From Perognathus longimembris pacificus (Eukaryota; Chordata; Mammalia; Rodentia; Heteromyidae), in NCBI RefSeq assembly GCF_023159225.1, contig NW_025959445.1, forward strand, positions 1-64,000: 64,000 bases of DNA, given 5' to 3'. Shown in pieces: positions 25,916 to 36,694 of the stretch. Position numbers and translations under genes: made by a program. A model generated the notes under the pieces. The model did no database searches, had not been told where the DNA came from, and worked only from the letters and a program-made list of their open reading frames with translations. Position 1 is the stretch's first letter. Every line of letters starts with the position of its first letter.

Positions 25916-27854
25916 CTCTAATTTTTGTGACATAATAATTTGAACCAATGGCACAGGCCCTGGTATAACTTGGGCTGAGAACAAAGGAGGAAATGGAGGC
26001 ATAAAAGGGAATAGTTTAGCCTTCAGTTCTAATTTGTCCATTTGGCATTTTTGCAAAACTTTATTCTATACTAACGTCATAGTTTTACACCTTCTGTAGA
26101 ATAGATAAGCCAAAATTAAGGATATATGTTTGTAAATGAGAAGAATTTCAAATCAAGTGTATGTTTAGTAAATTCATTGGGATTTATCACCTAGAATCAT
26201 GATATTACTTCGGAAATCAACGGAAGTACCTCAAACATTATAAAGCTTTAGACAAAATATTTCACTCTTTGAACAAGGAGTTATAAAGGCAAAGAACATA
26301 GGCTGAAATTTCTTAGAATATGAACTGTTAAAACTTTATGCGATATGGAAATACAGACAGTTCTCTTTTGAAATATAATGCAATTCAAATGCTTTAGAAA
26401 ATATTCCACAGCCATGTTTCAGATATAAGAAATCACCCACAAGCATACAGCAAACAGTTCAGCCAGGTTAAAGGCAAAATTAGAGTGCAGTCATTTAGCC
26501 AAGTCGTTCACCCAATACCGGTGTCTCTCCCTCAGTGACTCTCTCTTATTTTCTCCTAGTATCAAGGAATTATGACACAATGAATCCTGATTGATTACGC
26601 CATTACCTAAATGGTTATTTAGATAAAATATTGTTATTGTATTTTGGAATGTCTCAGTTTTGCAGTAAATCAACTCTTCTCTGTTCTTATCCTTAGGGAG
26701 TTTCCACTTACAAAGCCAAAAGTATAGAAATCCAATTTTCATTTCTCTCTTGTTTGTTCTCACACTTCTATAGAGAAACAATTTTCCAGGATTTTTTGTT
26801 TGATTAAGACAGTATAAATATCAAAGAATATGGGGACTTATTTCTATATACTTTAAAAATTTGAATTCACTAAGCGAACAAAATCCTTCTTTGGGTGGCC
26901 AAAAATGTGGTGTTCCTTAAACAATATGTTTTCCATTTACTATTTTAAGTAGTGTATTCAAGAACCAAAAGATATATTGTGTAGACATTATATTCAATTT
27001 TTCTCATAATTAGGGTATCTGCAGCGAAACTATACTTCTTCTTGAGGAGTTAAAAACAGAGCACTTAGAAACAAAACAGTAACTGCTTGATGTGATAAGG
27101 GTAGTTCTACCGCAGACCCAGTAATGAGATATTAGTAGGTGATGAGGACAATTTCATGTGTTGTTTTAAGGAACCCTAACAAAAATTATCAATACAATGG
27201 ATTTCAAAATTTAACATAGCAAGAGCTTTACGAAAATTAACATCCTCTTTCAAGAAACAAATTCAGCCTTTGCTGCACACGCATTTGGAAAAGACAAATA
27301 TATTACTATCAAAATTATTACTACTTGCTCAAGTAAAACTAGCAAATACTTTTAACGAAGAATGTGGAGGCATAAATTTCTGGGTACCATTTTGGAAATT
27401 GATCTCATATTTTATTAATTACACTTCGAATTAGAACTGGAGAATGCATACTGTGGTGAAAACACTTTGGTTGAAAACTGATTGACTAAAGGAGTCACAT
27501 TTTCGTAGTTGCCTAGATTGAAGCATAAACTTTGAAATACACCAATGTAAAAAGAGGCAAGAATTCTAAAGCAAGGTCTTATTTGACTGGTTTAGTTTTA
27601 CTTTCAACTATTCTTTGTATTCATCCCTATGTTAATATGATATTCAACAATGTAAACACATTTAGATTTCCTTCACTTTATTACTTTATTTTTATCACTT
27701 TATTATTAAATATATAATTGTTTTCACAGTATATTAATATTGAATGATCCTACAGATTATTATGTTTATCCACACTTCAAACTACCATGCCTCTCACGAA
27801 TGCAATAAGGATTTTATCTTGCTCACAGGCATCCACACATACATACTTGATTTA

Positions 27855-28060
27855 GTTACAATTACATATATAGAGAGATATATAGATATAGATATAGGTA
27901 TCTATATCTATCTATATAGAGAAATGTATACATACATATATATATATATACACACACACATACTTAGATATATATTACATTCCTATCTGCCTACCTAAAA
28001 TCAGTTGGTCTATGTGGTATGTATATATGTAGATGTAAATATATATTATAATCTTTATAC
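27855..28060. repeat. Microsatellite (GATA/TATC, TA, CA)
   Basis: Degenerate ATAGATAT and TA/CA repeats in the position corresponding to the 9.8-10.1 kb microsatellite of copy A. Frames through it are artefacts. Confidence 0.9.
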
Positions 28061-29520
28061 CTGTGCCTCTCATTTTGACTGTGTTACTTGGAATTATTTT
28101 GATTTCCCTATATTTCCAAGGAATAATTGTCACCTTTGGTGGCCAATTTTCATAAAGATACCTGGTTGAGGACCCTTGCCTCACTACAATGTTTCACTGT
28201 TAAAGTGTAATGTTCAATTTGATATTTCGTGAAGTTAATAATGCTTCACTGCATATGTACCTGATTAGGGTTCAAGAATGGAAGACAAAATAATGGCAGA
28301 TGAATGATTGAAATCATCACAAGGATCATGTTGCAGGAGAGGAGAGATCAGGGAGAATACAATGCACAGGAAAGAAACTCGCCTGTACGTAAGTACAAAT
28401 ATCCCCATGCAAGACATCATAATAACAGGAAGTCAGATGTGGTATTCCACTTTGATTCCAGAACTCTGATATGATTTAAGAGATGTACAAATGGCTAAAG
28501 TCCCCATATCATGAAATGAACATGAGCTCCATCTATTGTATCCCAATAACCCTTAAGAGATAAAAAAAAAAAAAATCCAGGGCCCTTCCTTCTGAAAACA
28601 CGTTTGTGGAAATCTTTGGTTTTTAATCTCTTTGGCAGAGTTTGCTTTCCTTCTTGAGATTGAGAAAATCTTTTTTGCCTCTTTTCTCTTTCAAGAAATC
28701 GGTTACTATGAACTGGATGGTTTGGGGGTTTTGAAAACTATCAATTATAACCAAAGCTATCCTATTTCCTCAGTCCCTTGTGGCTTTTTCAGATGTTCTT
28801 TGGTACATGAATAGAACTATTGTAATACCTCAGTTCCTCAGAGGGAAAGAAAAAATTCGTCCCTAGTAAGCTGGATTTGTAAAAACACTCAAGTCCTTAA
28901 TGTTCTGGTACGAAGCCTTCACTTTTATGTTTCTTTTGGTTCATACATAGTACATTCACAAGAAAGTAACTACCAACCAAGTAATCCTTAATTCTTGTAT
29001 GCAATACTAAGTCCCAACATTCACAAATGTTGCTGTTGTATCTAACAATGTTTTAAGTAGGTCTGAAATGAAACCACCTTGAGTTTTCAAATATTCTTGG
29101 AAGAAAAACAAGGTAATTCCAAAAGAAGAACATTTACAATGCAACTCTGATGCATGTGATTACACACATGTGGTACATGGTCTAGAAATTTTAATTCATT
29201 TTTCATGCTTTATTATGTAACTAAAACAGTTCTGAATAAATCTACAAACAGTCTCCATATTATACAAATCTCACCGAAAAATTATGAGTCAGGAAATGTG
29301 ACATCAATTTACATCTTGTTGATTTCATTTGATATATATGACATGAAGTTGCGTTAGAGGACTTCAGTCTTTCCAGATGTCTGAGCAATTGTTGTGAGAT
29401 AATTTTATCGCATAATTTCATTATCATTTTACATTAAAGTGAATGCATGGCATCAATTTGAAGTTAATATACAAATAACAATGATTTATACAGATGAAGC
29501 AAAAGGAAAATATTGGTAGA

Positions 29521-29966
29521 ACGTGATTTTATTTTTTACAAATCCTGGTTTTGAAACTATATTTTCTAATGTTATTTGTACTACATGCCTTTAAAAATAT
29601 GTAAACCCTCTTGCTTTGAAAATTCTCTCGTTCCAATAATGTGGTCACTTTGTTTTCAGTATAGAAAAGACACAGGGCTCATGAGGTCTTTATATACCGC
29701 TATAGTAGGTAATCCATTCTCAAAATTTTTTCATTTCTAATGCTTACTATGGGGATGATTTAATATCAATTCTCCCTAGAGACATTTACTGAAGAACACT
29801 ATTTTTCTATTAGAAAATCATTCACTGTTGTTTAATTCTTAAGCATAGAATTGTCAACATTTTCCTTGATAGCTTCATGTGAACACTTTGTGTAAAAGTG
29901 GATGCTTTTCCAAAGTCTGGATCATGGACAGAACAGAAATGTATAGGAAGAAGGAATTAGAAACAC
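29521..29966. other. Flank between copy B and the retroelement
   Basis: AT-rich, no match to copy A and nothing recognisable. It ends at the 4-bp target duplication of the retroelement. Confidence 0.5.
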
Positions 29967-29970
29967 TTAG
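29967..29970. repeat. Target-site duplication TTAG (left)
   Basis: TTAG directly precedes the 5' LTR and recurs directly after the 3' LTR at 37,211-37,214. Four base pairs is the staggered-cut length of gammaretroviral integrases. Confidence 0.93.
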
Positions 29971-30113
29971 TGAAAGGTGTCCTCCAGCCAATATAGACCG
30001 CAAACATAGATTAGGCATGAACAGCCCCATTTTGTACCTCAACAATCTACAGAGCTGCAGCTGGAAAGAGCCAGAAACAAAATAGGATGCCTGTGGAGGG
30101 AGATACCAAATTG

Positions 30114-30220
30114 TTTATGGCTTGGAAAGATCGTAAAAGGGTCTTTAGGTCAGTTCCTGGCGCCGTTTATGGCTTGAGTACTGGAGAGATCGTAAAGGGG
30201 TCTTTAGGTCAGTTCCCGAC
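30114..30220 (+). promoter_or_regulatory. U3 imperfect direct repeat (enhancer-like)
   Basis: Two tandem units both begin 'tttatggcttg' and share 'agatcgtaaa' and 'gggtctttaggtcagttcc'; the second has an extra 'agtact' region. Repeated enhancers in this position are common in gammaretroviral U3. Function is inferred from position only. It is identical in the 3' LTR (36,838-36,944). Confidence 0.7.
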
Positions 30221-30258
30221 CCCTTCCTGAACCCTGTTCCTTGCCTTATTTGGGCTGT

Positions 30259-30394
30259 CCAATCAGAATCCCGTAACTATGCCTTTAGCTTCTGTAAGCC
30301 CGCTTCTGCAACCCCATAAAAACCCCTAGAAACCGAGCCCCGGCGCGCCATCCCTGCGAGGACTTGGACGCCCGGGTACCCGTCCCATAATAAA
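30259..30394 (+). promoter_or_regulatory. LTR promoter core and poly-A signal
   Basis: CCAAT (30,259), ATAAAAA TATA-like box (30,316) and AATAAA (30,389), spaced as in the murine-leukaemia-virus group, where R contains the poly-A signal. The same elements sit 6,724 bp downstream in the 3' LTR. Confidence 0.85.
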
Positions 30395-30488
30395 CCTCTT
30401 GCTTTTGCATCCATCGTGTGTCTCGCTGTTCCTTGGAGGGGTCTCTCTGACTGATCGACTTCCCCAAACTCGGGGGGGGTCTTTCAGC

Positions 30489-30506
30489 TGGGGGCTCGTC
30501 CGGGAT
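30489..30506 (+). other. Primer-binding site, tRNA-Pro type
   Basis: The 18 bases TGGGGGCTCGTCCGGGAT start two bases after the LTR. This is the proline-tRNA primer site of gammaretroviruses and appears undamaged. Confidence 0.95.
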
Positions 30507-31075
30507 AGAGACCCCCACCCAGGGACCACCGACCCACCGATGGGAGGTAAGCTGGCCAGCACTCTGTGTTGCTTCTGTGTTGTTTTTGTGAGGTTTCTGT
30601 ACTGCGCCTGCGTCTGCATCTGCACTAGTTGGCTAACTAGATCTGCATCTGGCGGACCCGTGGAGGAGCTGACGAGCTCAGGACTCCCGACCGCAGCCCT
30701 GGGAGACGTCCCAGTGGTGTCTGGGGCCAAGGTGGCCCATCTGTTGTCTGGGGCCAAGGTGGCCCATCTGTTGTCTGGGGCCAAGTATTTGGCCCACCAG
30801 CATTCTGTGAATCCTACCCAAATAGGACTGTTTGGGGCATCTCAGCTGTCCGACGGGTACGTGATTCTTCTGGGAGACGAGAGTAGCCGGGCTCTCACTA
30901 GGTCTCCATCTGAAGTTTTGTTTTCGGTACCGAAGCCGCGCCGCGAAAGTCTGTCTTGGTCTCGTCTCCCTGCTGTTCGTTTTGTCTGTCCTAGGACTCT
31001 GTATATCTCTTTTGTGTCAAACCTGCATAACCTGTTTTGTTACCTTGTCCTGTGTTTGTTGAATTCCTCCTAGGC
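30507..31075 (+). promoter_or_regulatory. Retroviral leader (packaging region) with splice donor
   Basis: A splice donor GGGAG|GTAAG lies at 30,546/30,547. A 27-bp tandem repeat occupies 30,719-30,787. 'accgaagccgcgccgcg' near 30,929-30,945 matches the pyrimidine-rich/GC leader of the murine-leukaemia-virus group. Packaging and internal ribosome entry signals normally reside here; their activity is inferred. An open frame 30,399-31,073 crosses the primer site and leader and is probably not translated. Confidence 0.8.
30719..30787 (+). repeat. 27-bp tandem repeat in the leader
   Basis: Unit starts 'gtctggggccaaggtggccc'; two full copies (30,719-30,745 and 30,746-30,772) and a partial third to 30,787. 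The copies are identical to each other, so the expansion is recent or kept homogeneous. Confidence 0.92.
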
Positions 31076-31123
31076 ATGGGGATTAAGCTGAGAATGTGGC
31101 AAACAGAAGACTTCCAGGGATGA
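31076..31123 (+). pseudogene. Truncated gag-position start
   Basis: The ATG at 31,076 follows the leader where gag is expected and starts Met-Gly, as myristoylated Gag does, but a stop comes after 15 codons and no gag similarity follows. It may be a relic of the gag start or chance. Confidence 0.35.
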
Positions 31124-33357
31124 CTCCTTCTCTTTCTCTTTATGTCCCCAGCAGAATTTTCCTCCCTACCTTTCCTTAGCAGCGTTGCTTCTCCAGATTT
31201 GTCAAACTGCTTTTACTCTCGCCACTTTTGTATGTTTGTCTGGTTTATGTAAAATGCTCTGAGAAGTCTAAATGATGTGGTTAATTGGACTTTGATGTAA
31301 AAGAGAAAGTGAAATTGAAAGCAGAAGGGCCTAGGACGAGAGTGAGTATAGAGGAGACTAGGTCTGGTGGTAAATTAGAAAAGAAAGTAATAGTAAATCC
31401 AATTACATACTAGAAAAGATTATGTTGTAGAAAAAAAATATTGTCTGGTCTGGACTGTTCTTCCCTGTTTTTGTATCTCCTGACTGTGACGGACGTAATA
31501 GGACATATTCCCTCTACCCCCTTGGATTTATGTTCAGCTCATTTGAAAGATGTACAGGCGACAGCTCACAATCAGAGTGTGAGTGTCCGCAAAAAGAACT
31601 CTGGGTGACCCCCCCACCCAGCCTTCTTCAGCAGAAAATTATTTGGTGTGCTAAAATGTTTTGCTAAAGTTATCAAGCCCTGGAAAATGAGGCTGGAGAA
31701 TGCTAAAATCATTTGTTAAAAGCTTTGTCTTAAAATTTGGTGTTGCAGGAGTAAGATTGGCAAAAATACCTCCTGCCACTGGAAAATGTACGGCCGATGT
31801 TTATTTTGCGCGCTTTAAGATCTTTTAAATGTGTGTGTGTGTGTGTGTGTGCATGTGTGAGTGTGAACATGTACAAGACTGTTAGCATGATGTAAAATTG
31901 AGTGAGTTTAAGTTTAAATTCAAATGGTCATTAAGTTTGGGTGTTACCAAATGCTTTAAAGGATTATTGCATTGTTTTAAAGAGGAACTGTAGTTAAAGA
32001 AGATGTTTCATTAATTAAAAAAAAAATTATTAAGGTTAAGTGTCAGAAATTTTGATGTAAAGGTTTATCACTGTTAAAAAAAAAAGAGAAAATTGCTTGG
32101 GTTTCTAAAAAGAAAAAAATGGGCCTGTATGCCTATCCACAGGAGTGAGGGGTGGTCTGGCAACAGTACAGCTTAGCCAGCCCACGTGGTGGCACAGGCC
32201 CTGGAGGGAATCCACGTGGTGGGACAGCCAAAAAGGGGGTGTCCTTGCATGGTGGAAGAGAAGTGGGGCCGGCACCAAGACAGTTCATCAAGCTCTGAGG
32301 AGTAGGATGAAAGGATGAAAATAGGCTGTTTGGCAGGACAGGCCATGGAGGCCTCTCTTTTGACTCTTTTGTTTTCAGGTGAACTTTGGAAACCTGGTGG
32401 TAAAAATGAATGGTTTGGCTGGAATTTTTAAAAAAACTGCCCCTTGAGGTACTAAGAATTAAAAAAAAAAAAAAGTTTTTTAAATGGTTAAAAAGTATAT
32501 TTATCTGATGTAATTTGATTCCTGTGCTATTTTGTAATTTGGATGTATTGAAAAAGCAAAGATGCTGAGACTGGATTTCATGTGTTTGTAATTTTGGTGA
32601 CTGTTTTAACTTTTGTTACAATTGTTTTGGATATCAGTTTAATGATTCAGGTACTGAATTTTATGTGATGTAATAGTAAGACTCGTAACTATCTTAAGTT
32701 ACACATAATGAGGCAAGTATAAAAGTAAACTCTCATTAACTCTCTGTATGTAGGAGGAAATGGCAAAATGGGCTATCTCACTACTTTATTGGAAAGCTGA
32801 ATGGATAAGTATTTCTAATTTTGTAATTGTAATTCTTGCATTAAGGAAAAATTGTCATTTGAGTCCAAAGGTCTTCATGCCATGTGGTAACTGGGACTAA
32901 AGAAAAAGAAAAAAAAGGCTCTTTTAAAACGGGCAGCCCAAAGGCAAAGGGCAGTACCGGTTTCAGAATGCCTCTAAGCTTCAGAGTTTTTCCAACACAG
33001 ATAAGAGCTAAAGAGCTAAAGTGTTAGTGTTAAACAGAGGTTAGTAAAAGACCTTGCAAATCAAGAATGCATTTCTAGATAAGAAATTTGGAAGTAAAAT
33101 TGTCCTAAATGATTATTGCAAAGTGAGAAAAGGAGAATTATGGCTACCAAAATGTTTAATTGCCATTCCAGTTTCTTTGTAGGTTTTTTGTAACAGTTTC
33201 CAGCAGGCCCCACAGAGAAGGACAAATGAGTTCTACAAGTTTGTCAAGATCTAACATTGGCCCTTAATAAGTTCCAGGTAAGAGCATGCTTAAAAACTAC
33301 TTATTTGTGGACCACCTTGTTGCTTTTAATTGGAGTAAAGTGGCCTCTTGTAAGACT

Positions 33358-33575
33358 CATTGATCTGAAATCTGCAGTTCAAAGCCAGCCCGGGTAAAGA
33401 AAGGTCCCTGTGAGAGTCTTCATCTCTAATCAGCTAGCAGAGTGCTGGGAACAGAGTCGTGAGTCGCTTTGAGGCTCAAAGTGGTAGGGTGCTAGACTTG
33501 AGCTGGAGAGCTGAGGGACAGCACTCAGGCCCTGAGTCCAAGTCCAGTGATGGACCAAGAGAAATGACAAAGGTG
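33358..33575 (+). mobile_element. SINE-like segment inside the retroelement
   Basis: 'gttcaaagccagcccggg' followed by 'ggctcaaagtggtag', 'tgctagacttgagct' and 'cactcaggccctgagtccaa' is the body of a geomyoid-type SINE with a 7SL/B1-like left part. The start is truncated, the A tail is poor and no target duplication was found, so it looks older than the provirus insertion itself. Confidence 0.65.
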
Positions 33576-35774
33576 CATTTATACCAGCATGGAAAAGTTA
33601 CTCCTGGGACAGAGTGATTGCACATCCAGAGGCAGTAAGCCACTGCTTGGATGACAGAGAGCGTGTCAGATCCTAGAGTCACTCCTGTTTGGCCTTTCAA
33701 AAGTTAATCAGAGCCGGGAGGTCCTAGAAGACTAGTTCGTAAGCATGCCTTTTATTGCCCATGTCTATCTATTTTGTAACTGGACAGGAACTTGCCAGTC
33801 ATCTGCGGTAGTGGGTAGTAAAGCCAAGTTTGTTAAATAGGGGATAGTTTGAAAATCCCAACCCCCTGCATCTACTCAAAGCCCTGACTGGCAGTGAGAA
33901 TTTTAAGCTGATACATCTGTTCAGGAAAGAAAGTTTGTGGACCTGAGATTGTGTCCTTATTGAGATCTGTTAAAGGCCTGCAAAGGTAATGTAGGCACTG
34001 TTAGGTCATCAGAGATCAGTTCCCCAGCCAGTCGGGAAAATGCTTTTGCAAACTAAGATGTTAGAAGGCTACACTGCGGTAGCTCAAAAAGAAGTCTGTG
34101 TAGTTGTTAAAAGTTAAATGGTAAAGATAATTTCCAGTTTGGAGTAAAGCTCCTAATGGACATCTGATCCTGCAGCCCCTTGGTAAAGTGGAATAAAATT
34201 ATAGATTCCTGGCGAGGTAAGGTCAACGTCCCTGAGTCAGCCTGAAGAAGTTACAGAAGATGAATGATCTTCGCCCATCAGCCCCCCCCCCCTTTTTAGG
34301 GCCAAGGGACCAGAATTGTTTTCGGAAAGATGAGACAGGATAAATTAGGGGCATGGACAACAGGGTTAACAGTGTACAGAAACTGCACTTGTGAGAAATG
34401 GTTACAGGCCAAACCTTCTATGTTGGTTAAAAAAAAAAAAAAAAACCCTAGCCTTATTGGAAACATTTGATTTAAACTTATTGTTCTGGCAAAATGACCC
34501 AAGGGCCATTGATTGCCTAAAGCTGTCTTGACATTCAGTGATGTGCCAGCCTACAAAAGCTAGTGTGCTTAAGAAGGAATCAGGAAAATACAAGGAAATT
34601 TGACTAAAGTTATGCCTTAGGTTAACTTAGGTTAAGCTTCTCTAACCAGTCTATGGAGAAAGTTGCAGGTAACCCAGAAGGTGTGACATTCTACTGGAAC
34701 CACTGGAAGCCACTGCTGCCTGATACCACCATGACCCCTGCCCATTGCATTTGAGTGAGGATCAAGGAGAGTCTAACAGTCATCTGGAAGAATCTACATT
34801 TTCACCCTGTGTAGCCCTATTGTGGTAAAACAAATGGGACTCTTATCATGAGCAGCTGATTTCTGCTGGAAAGTGCTTTGGATCTGCTGAAACTAAAATT
34901 TTGGGGGGATATTCTTGAGTTGACTGGAGATAACTAGCTCTATTAAGAAAATTGGATATTGTAAGAAATTTTCAAGCAGACTGGCCTGCTGCTAAAATCA
35001 AAGCATATATGACAGGCTGGAGAGTCACTTCCAGGCAATGCCTGGAGTGGGGTATTAAAATGTGTCCAGATGAATTAGGGTGTGACCTCAGAAGAAAGGG
35101 AGGTAACTGCCATCAGGTGTGCCAGATACCAAGGTAACTGGACAGAGATTTAAACTGTCTGGGGGCATCTTCATGGAGCCCTCCTGAGGGTGGATCTTAC
35201 AGATGCCACTGGCCAACCTTAGGCACTTAAAGGCACTGGAATCAGGAGAAATCCACTCTAAAATAGTAACTCATGATAGTTGGCTCTGGTCTGGCTTTTT
35301 AGAAGCAGCAGTCCCCATCAGGCTGACCCTTGCCCCACCTTTGTTTTCCCTAACAGCCTGTGGGTAGAGTCACAGTAAATTGCCTTGATGTAGCTGAGAT
35401 AAACTAGATTCTACAAACCAGAGGAAGAGAAACTCTAGCAGCAAAGAAGCCCCAGAAACTGTAAAGAGGAAAGTTAGTATAGTAAGCCTTGGAGAATAAG
35501 AAAGGGATTTAAAAAGTCAAGTGTTACAGAATGTTCCAGTAAGTCACTGCTGGCATGAGGAAGTAAAAGGTGGTGTGAGTAGGGATATGTTAAACTGTAT
35601 AAAGAAAGACTTTAGAAAGAGAATTAGGGAAGCAAAAACATTTCCTTTAGATGAAACGGTTTTGGCATGCTAAAAGTAAGAATGACAATCCCTAGAAAGT
35701 TTGAGTGTGTAGCAAATGATATCAATATGTCTTAAAATTAGAGCTTATGAGTAAAGTTGGTATATAATCAAATT

Positions 35775-36217
35775 GGCTATTGCCCCAGCCCGTGGGGTTT
35801 CGTCAACAGGAGCCCGAGGGGGAATTGACCTGAATGAGAGACAAACCAGACACAAGGAGGGAGACCAAGACAGGATTCTGATCAAGGTCTCAAACTTTAT
35901 TTTTGCAGGGCAGCTTATATAGTAATCAGCAAAGGGTAACTCACATAGACAGCGTCATTAGGTTTCTAGGTTACAGAACTGTGGGATGTTCTTTCTCAGG
36001 ACAGGGACTGGATAAGTTCACAAGGTTGTTGATTAAAGCTGGACCAGATGTTAGGCTTAACAGGCAAAGTTGTAAAAGTATCAAGTGTCCTTATCGGTTA
36101 AGTCTTAGAGTTTCTTTATTTACAACATGAAAGCCAGACCCAGGTGTCCCTATCAGCTAAGTTCTGTAGTTTCTTTAAGTTACATCCAGACAGCTATTTT
36201 GGCTCCCGGCAGGCTAT
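35775..36217 (-). mobile_element. Nested solo ERV2 LTR, antisense, perfect 6-bp TSD
   Basis: GGCTAT flanks both ends (35,775-35,780 and 36,212-36,217). Between them, 35,781-36,211 (431 bp) has TG...CA ends. Read on the minus strand it starts TGCCGGGAGCC, has a TATATAAG box (35,914-35,921), AATAAA (35,896-35,901) followed by a 'gagaccttgatcagaatcc' R/U5-like stretch, and ends GGGGCA. Start, end and R region resemble IAP/ETn-class rodent LTRs. Six-base duplications fit ERV2. A solo LTR arises by recombination of a full provirus. Confidence 0.9.
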
Positions 36218-36399
36218 AATATAAATAGGTAAATAGGGCCAGAATTGGGGGTTCGATGTGAAACTTCTGTACCTGCATCTGCGGGGTTAAGGGACTTATG
36301 TGATGCCATCTAAATGTTAACCAGAAAGATCTCATATCTTTAACTGCTTGATTCCCTCGCTGAGATGGTTTTGTAGGTAAAGCCTGGATTTGTTCATGT
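36218..36399 (+). other. Interior between solo LTR and env end
   Basis: Noncoding 180 bp. The env frame is open back only to about 36,364, so the disulfide-loop and fusion-peptide parts of the transmembrane subunit are absent. Confidence 0.6.
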
Positions 36400-36660
36400 G
36401 TGGCCTTAGGAACAGCAGGGTTGTTTGAGAGTTGGTTCACCAGGTCCCCCTGGTTTACAACCCTAATCTCCACTTTGTTGGGACCCCTTACCATTGTTCT
36501 GTTAATTCTGCTTTTTGGCCCTTGCATTCTTAATAGGCTAGTACAGTTCATGAAAGATAGAATGTCTGTTATACAAGCCTTAGTACTTACCCAACAGTAT
36601 CACCAACTAAGGCAACAAGAGCCTGAGACCGGCCGAGAAACGGCTCTCCTGGTTGAATAA
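36400..36660 (+). pseudogene. env: env transmembrane-subunit C-terminal fragment
   Basis: An uninterrupted 86-codon frame beginning without an ATG (GTG at 36,400) and ending at TAA 36,658-36,660. It reads the membrane-proximal segment ('[16 protein letters not shown]'), the hydrophobic span and the cytoplasmic tail through the '[10 protein letters not shown]' region of a gammaretroviral transmembrane Env. The surface subunit, cleavage site, fusion peptide and Cys loop are all missing, so it cannot act as an envelope. Its closeness to known gammaretroviruses while the rest is noncoding suggests recombination with, or descent from, a coding virus. It may be retained because the cis-acting polypurine tract lies just after it. 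Confidence 0.88.
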
Positions 36661-36679
36661 AAGATTTTATTCAGTTCAA

Positions 36680-36694
36680 AGAAAAAGGGGGGAA
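36680..36694 (+). other. Polypurine tract
   Basis: The purine run AGAAAAAGGGGGGAA directly precedes the 3' LTR. It is the plus-strand priming site of the gammaretroviral replication pattern and looks undamaged. Confidence 0.93.

Larger units (their letters stand above)
20298..29520 (+). repeat. Segmental duplication, copy B
   Basis: Partner of 548-12,930, same orientation, about 19.7 kb apart at the left ends. Relative to copy A it lacks 3,045-6,350 (junction near 23,583) and 10,186-11,525 (junction near 28,118). It has gained an L1 3' end (20,467-21,275), an L1 fragment (25,715-25,915) and a reverse SINE (23,914-24,124). No host gene seen. Confidence 0.8.
29971..30486 (+). repeat. 5' LTR (U3-R-U5)
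   Basis: 516 bp, TG...CA ends. Visible parts are two imperfect direct repeats in U3 (30,114-30,165 and 30,166-30,220), a CCAAT box at 30,259-30,263, a TATA-like ATAAAAA at 30,316-30,322, and AATAAA at 30,389-30,394. R should start near 30,345-30,350. It differs from the 3' LTR only at 30,254 (G here, T at 36,978). Confidence 0.96.

Noticed and set aside
30326..30784. 152-codon minus-strand frame
   Set aside because: Antisense of the 5' LTR end and leader; its internal repeats reflect the 27-bp DNA repeat.
30719..30787. Short regular repeats as a CRISPR-like array
   Set aside because: Head-to-tail 27-bp units without spacers in a retroviral leader of a mammalian genome.
36180..36551. 123-codon minus-strand frame
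   Set aside because: Antisense to the env fragment and the edge of the solo LTR; no similarity of its own.
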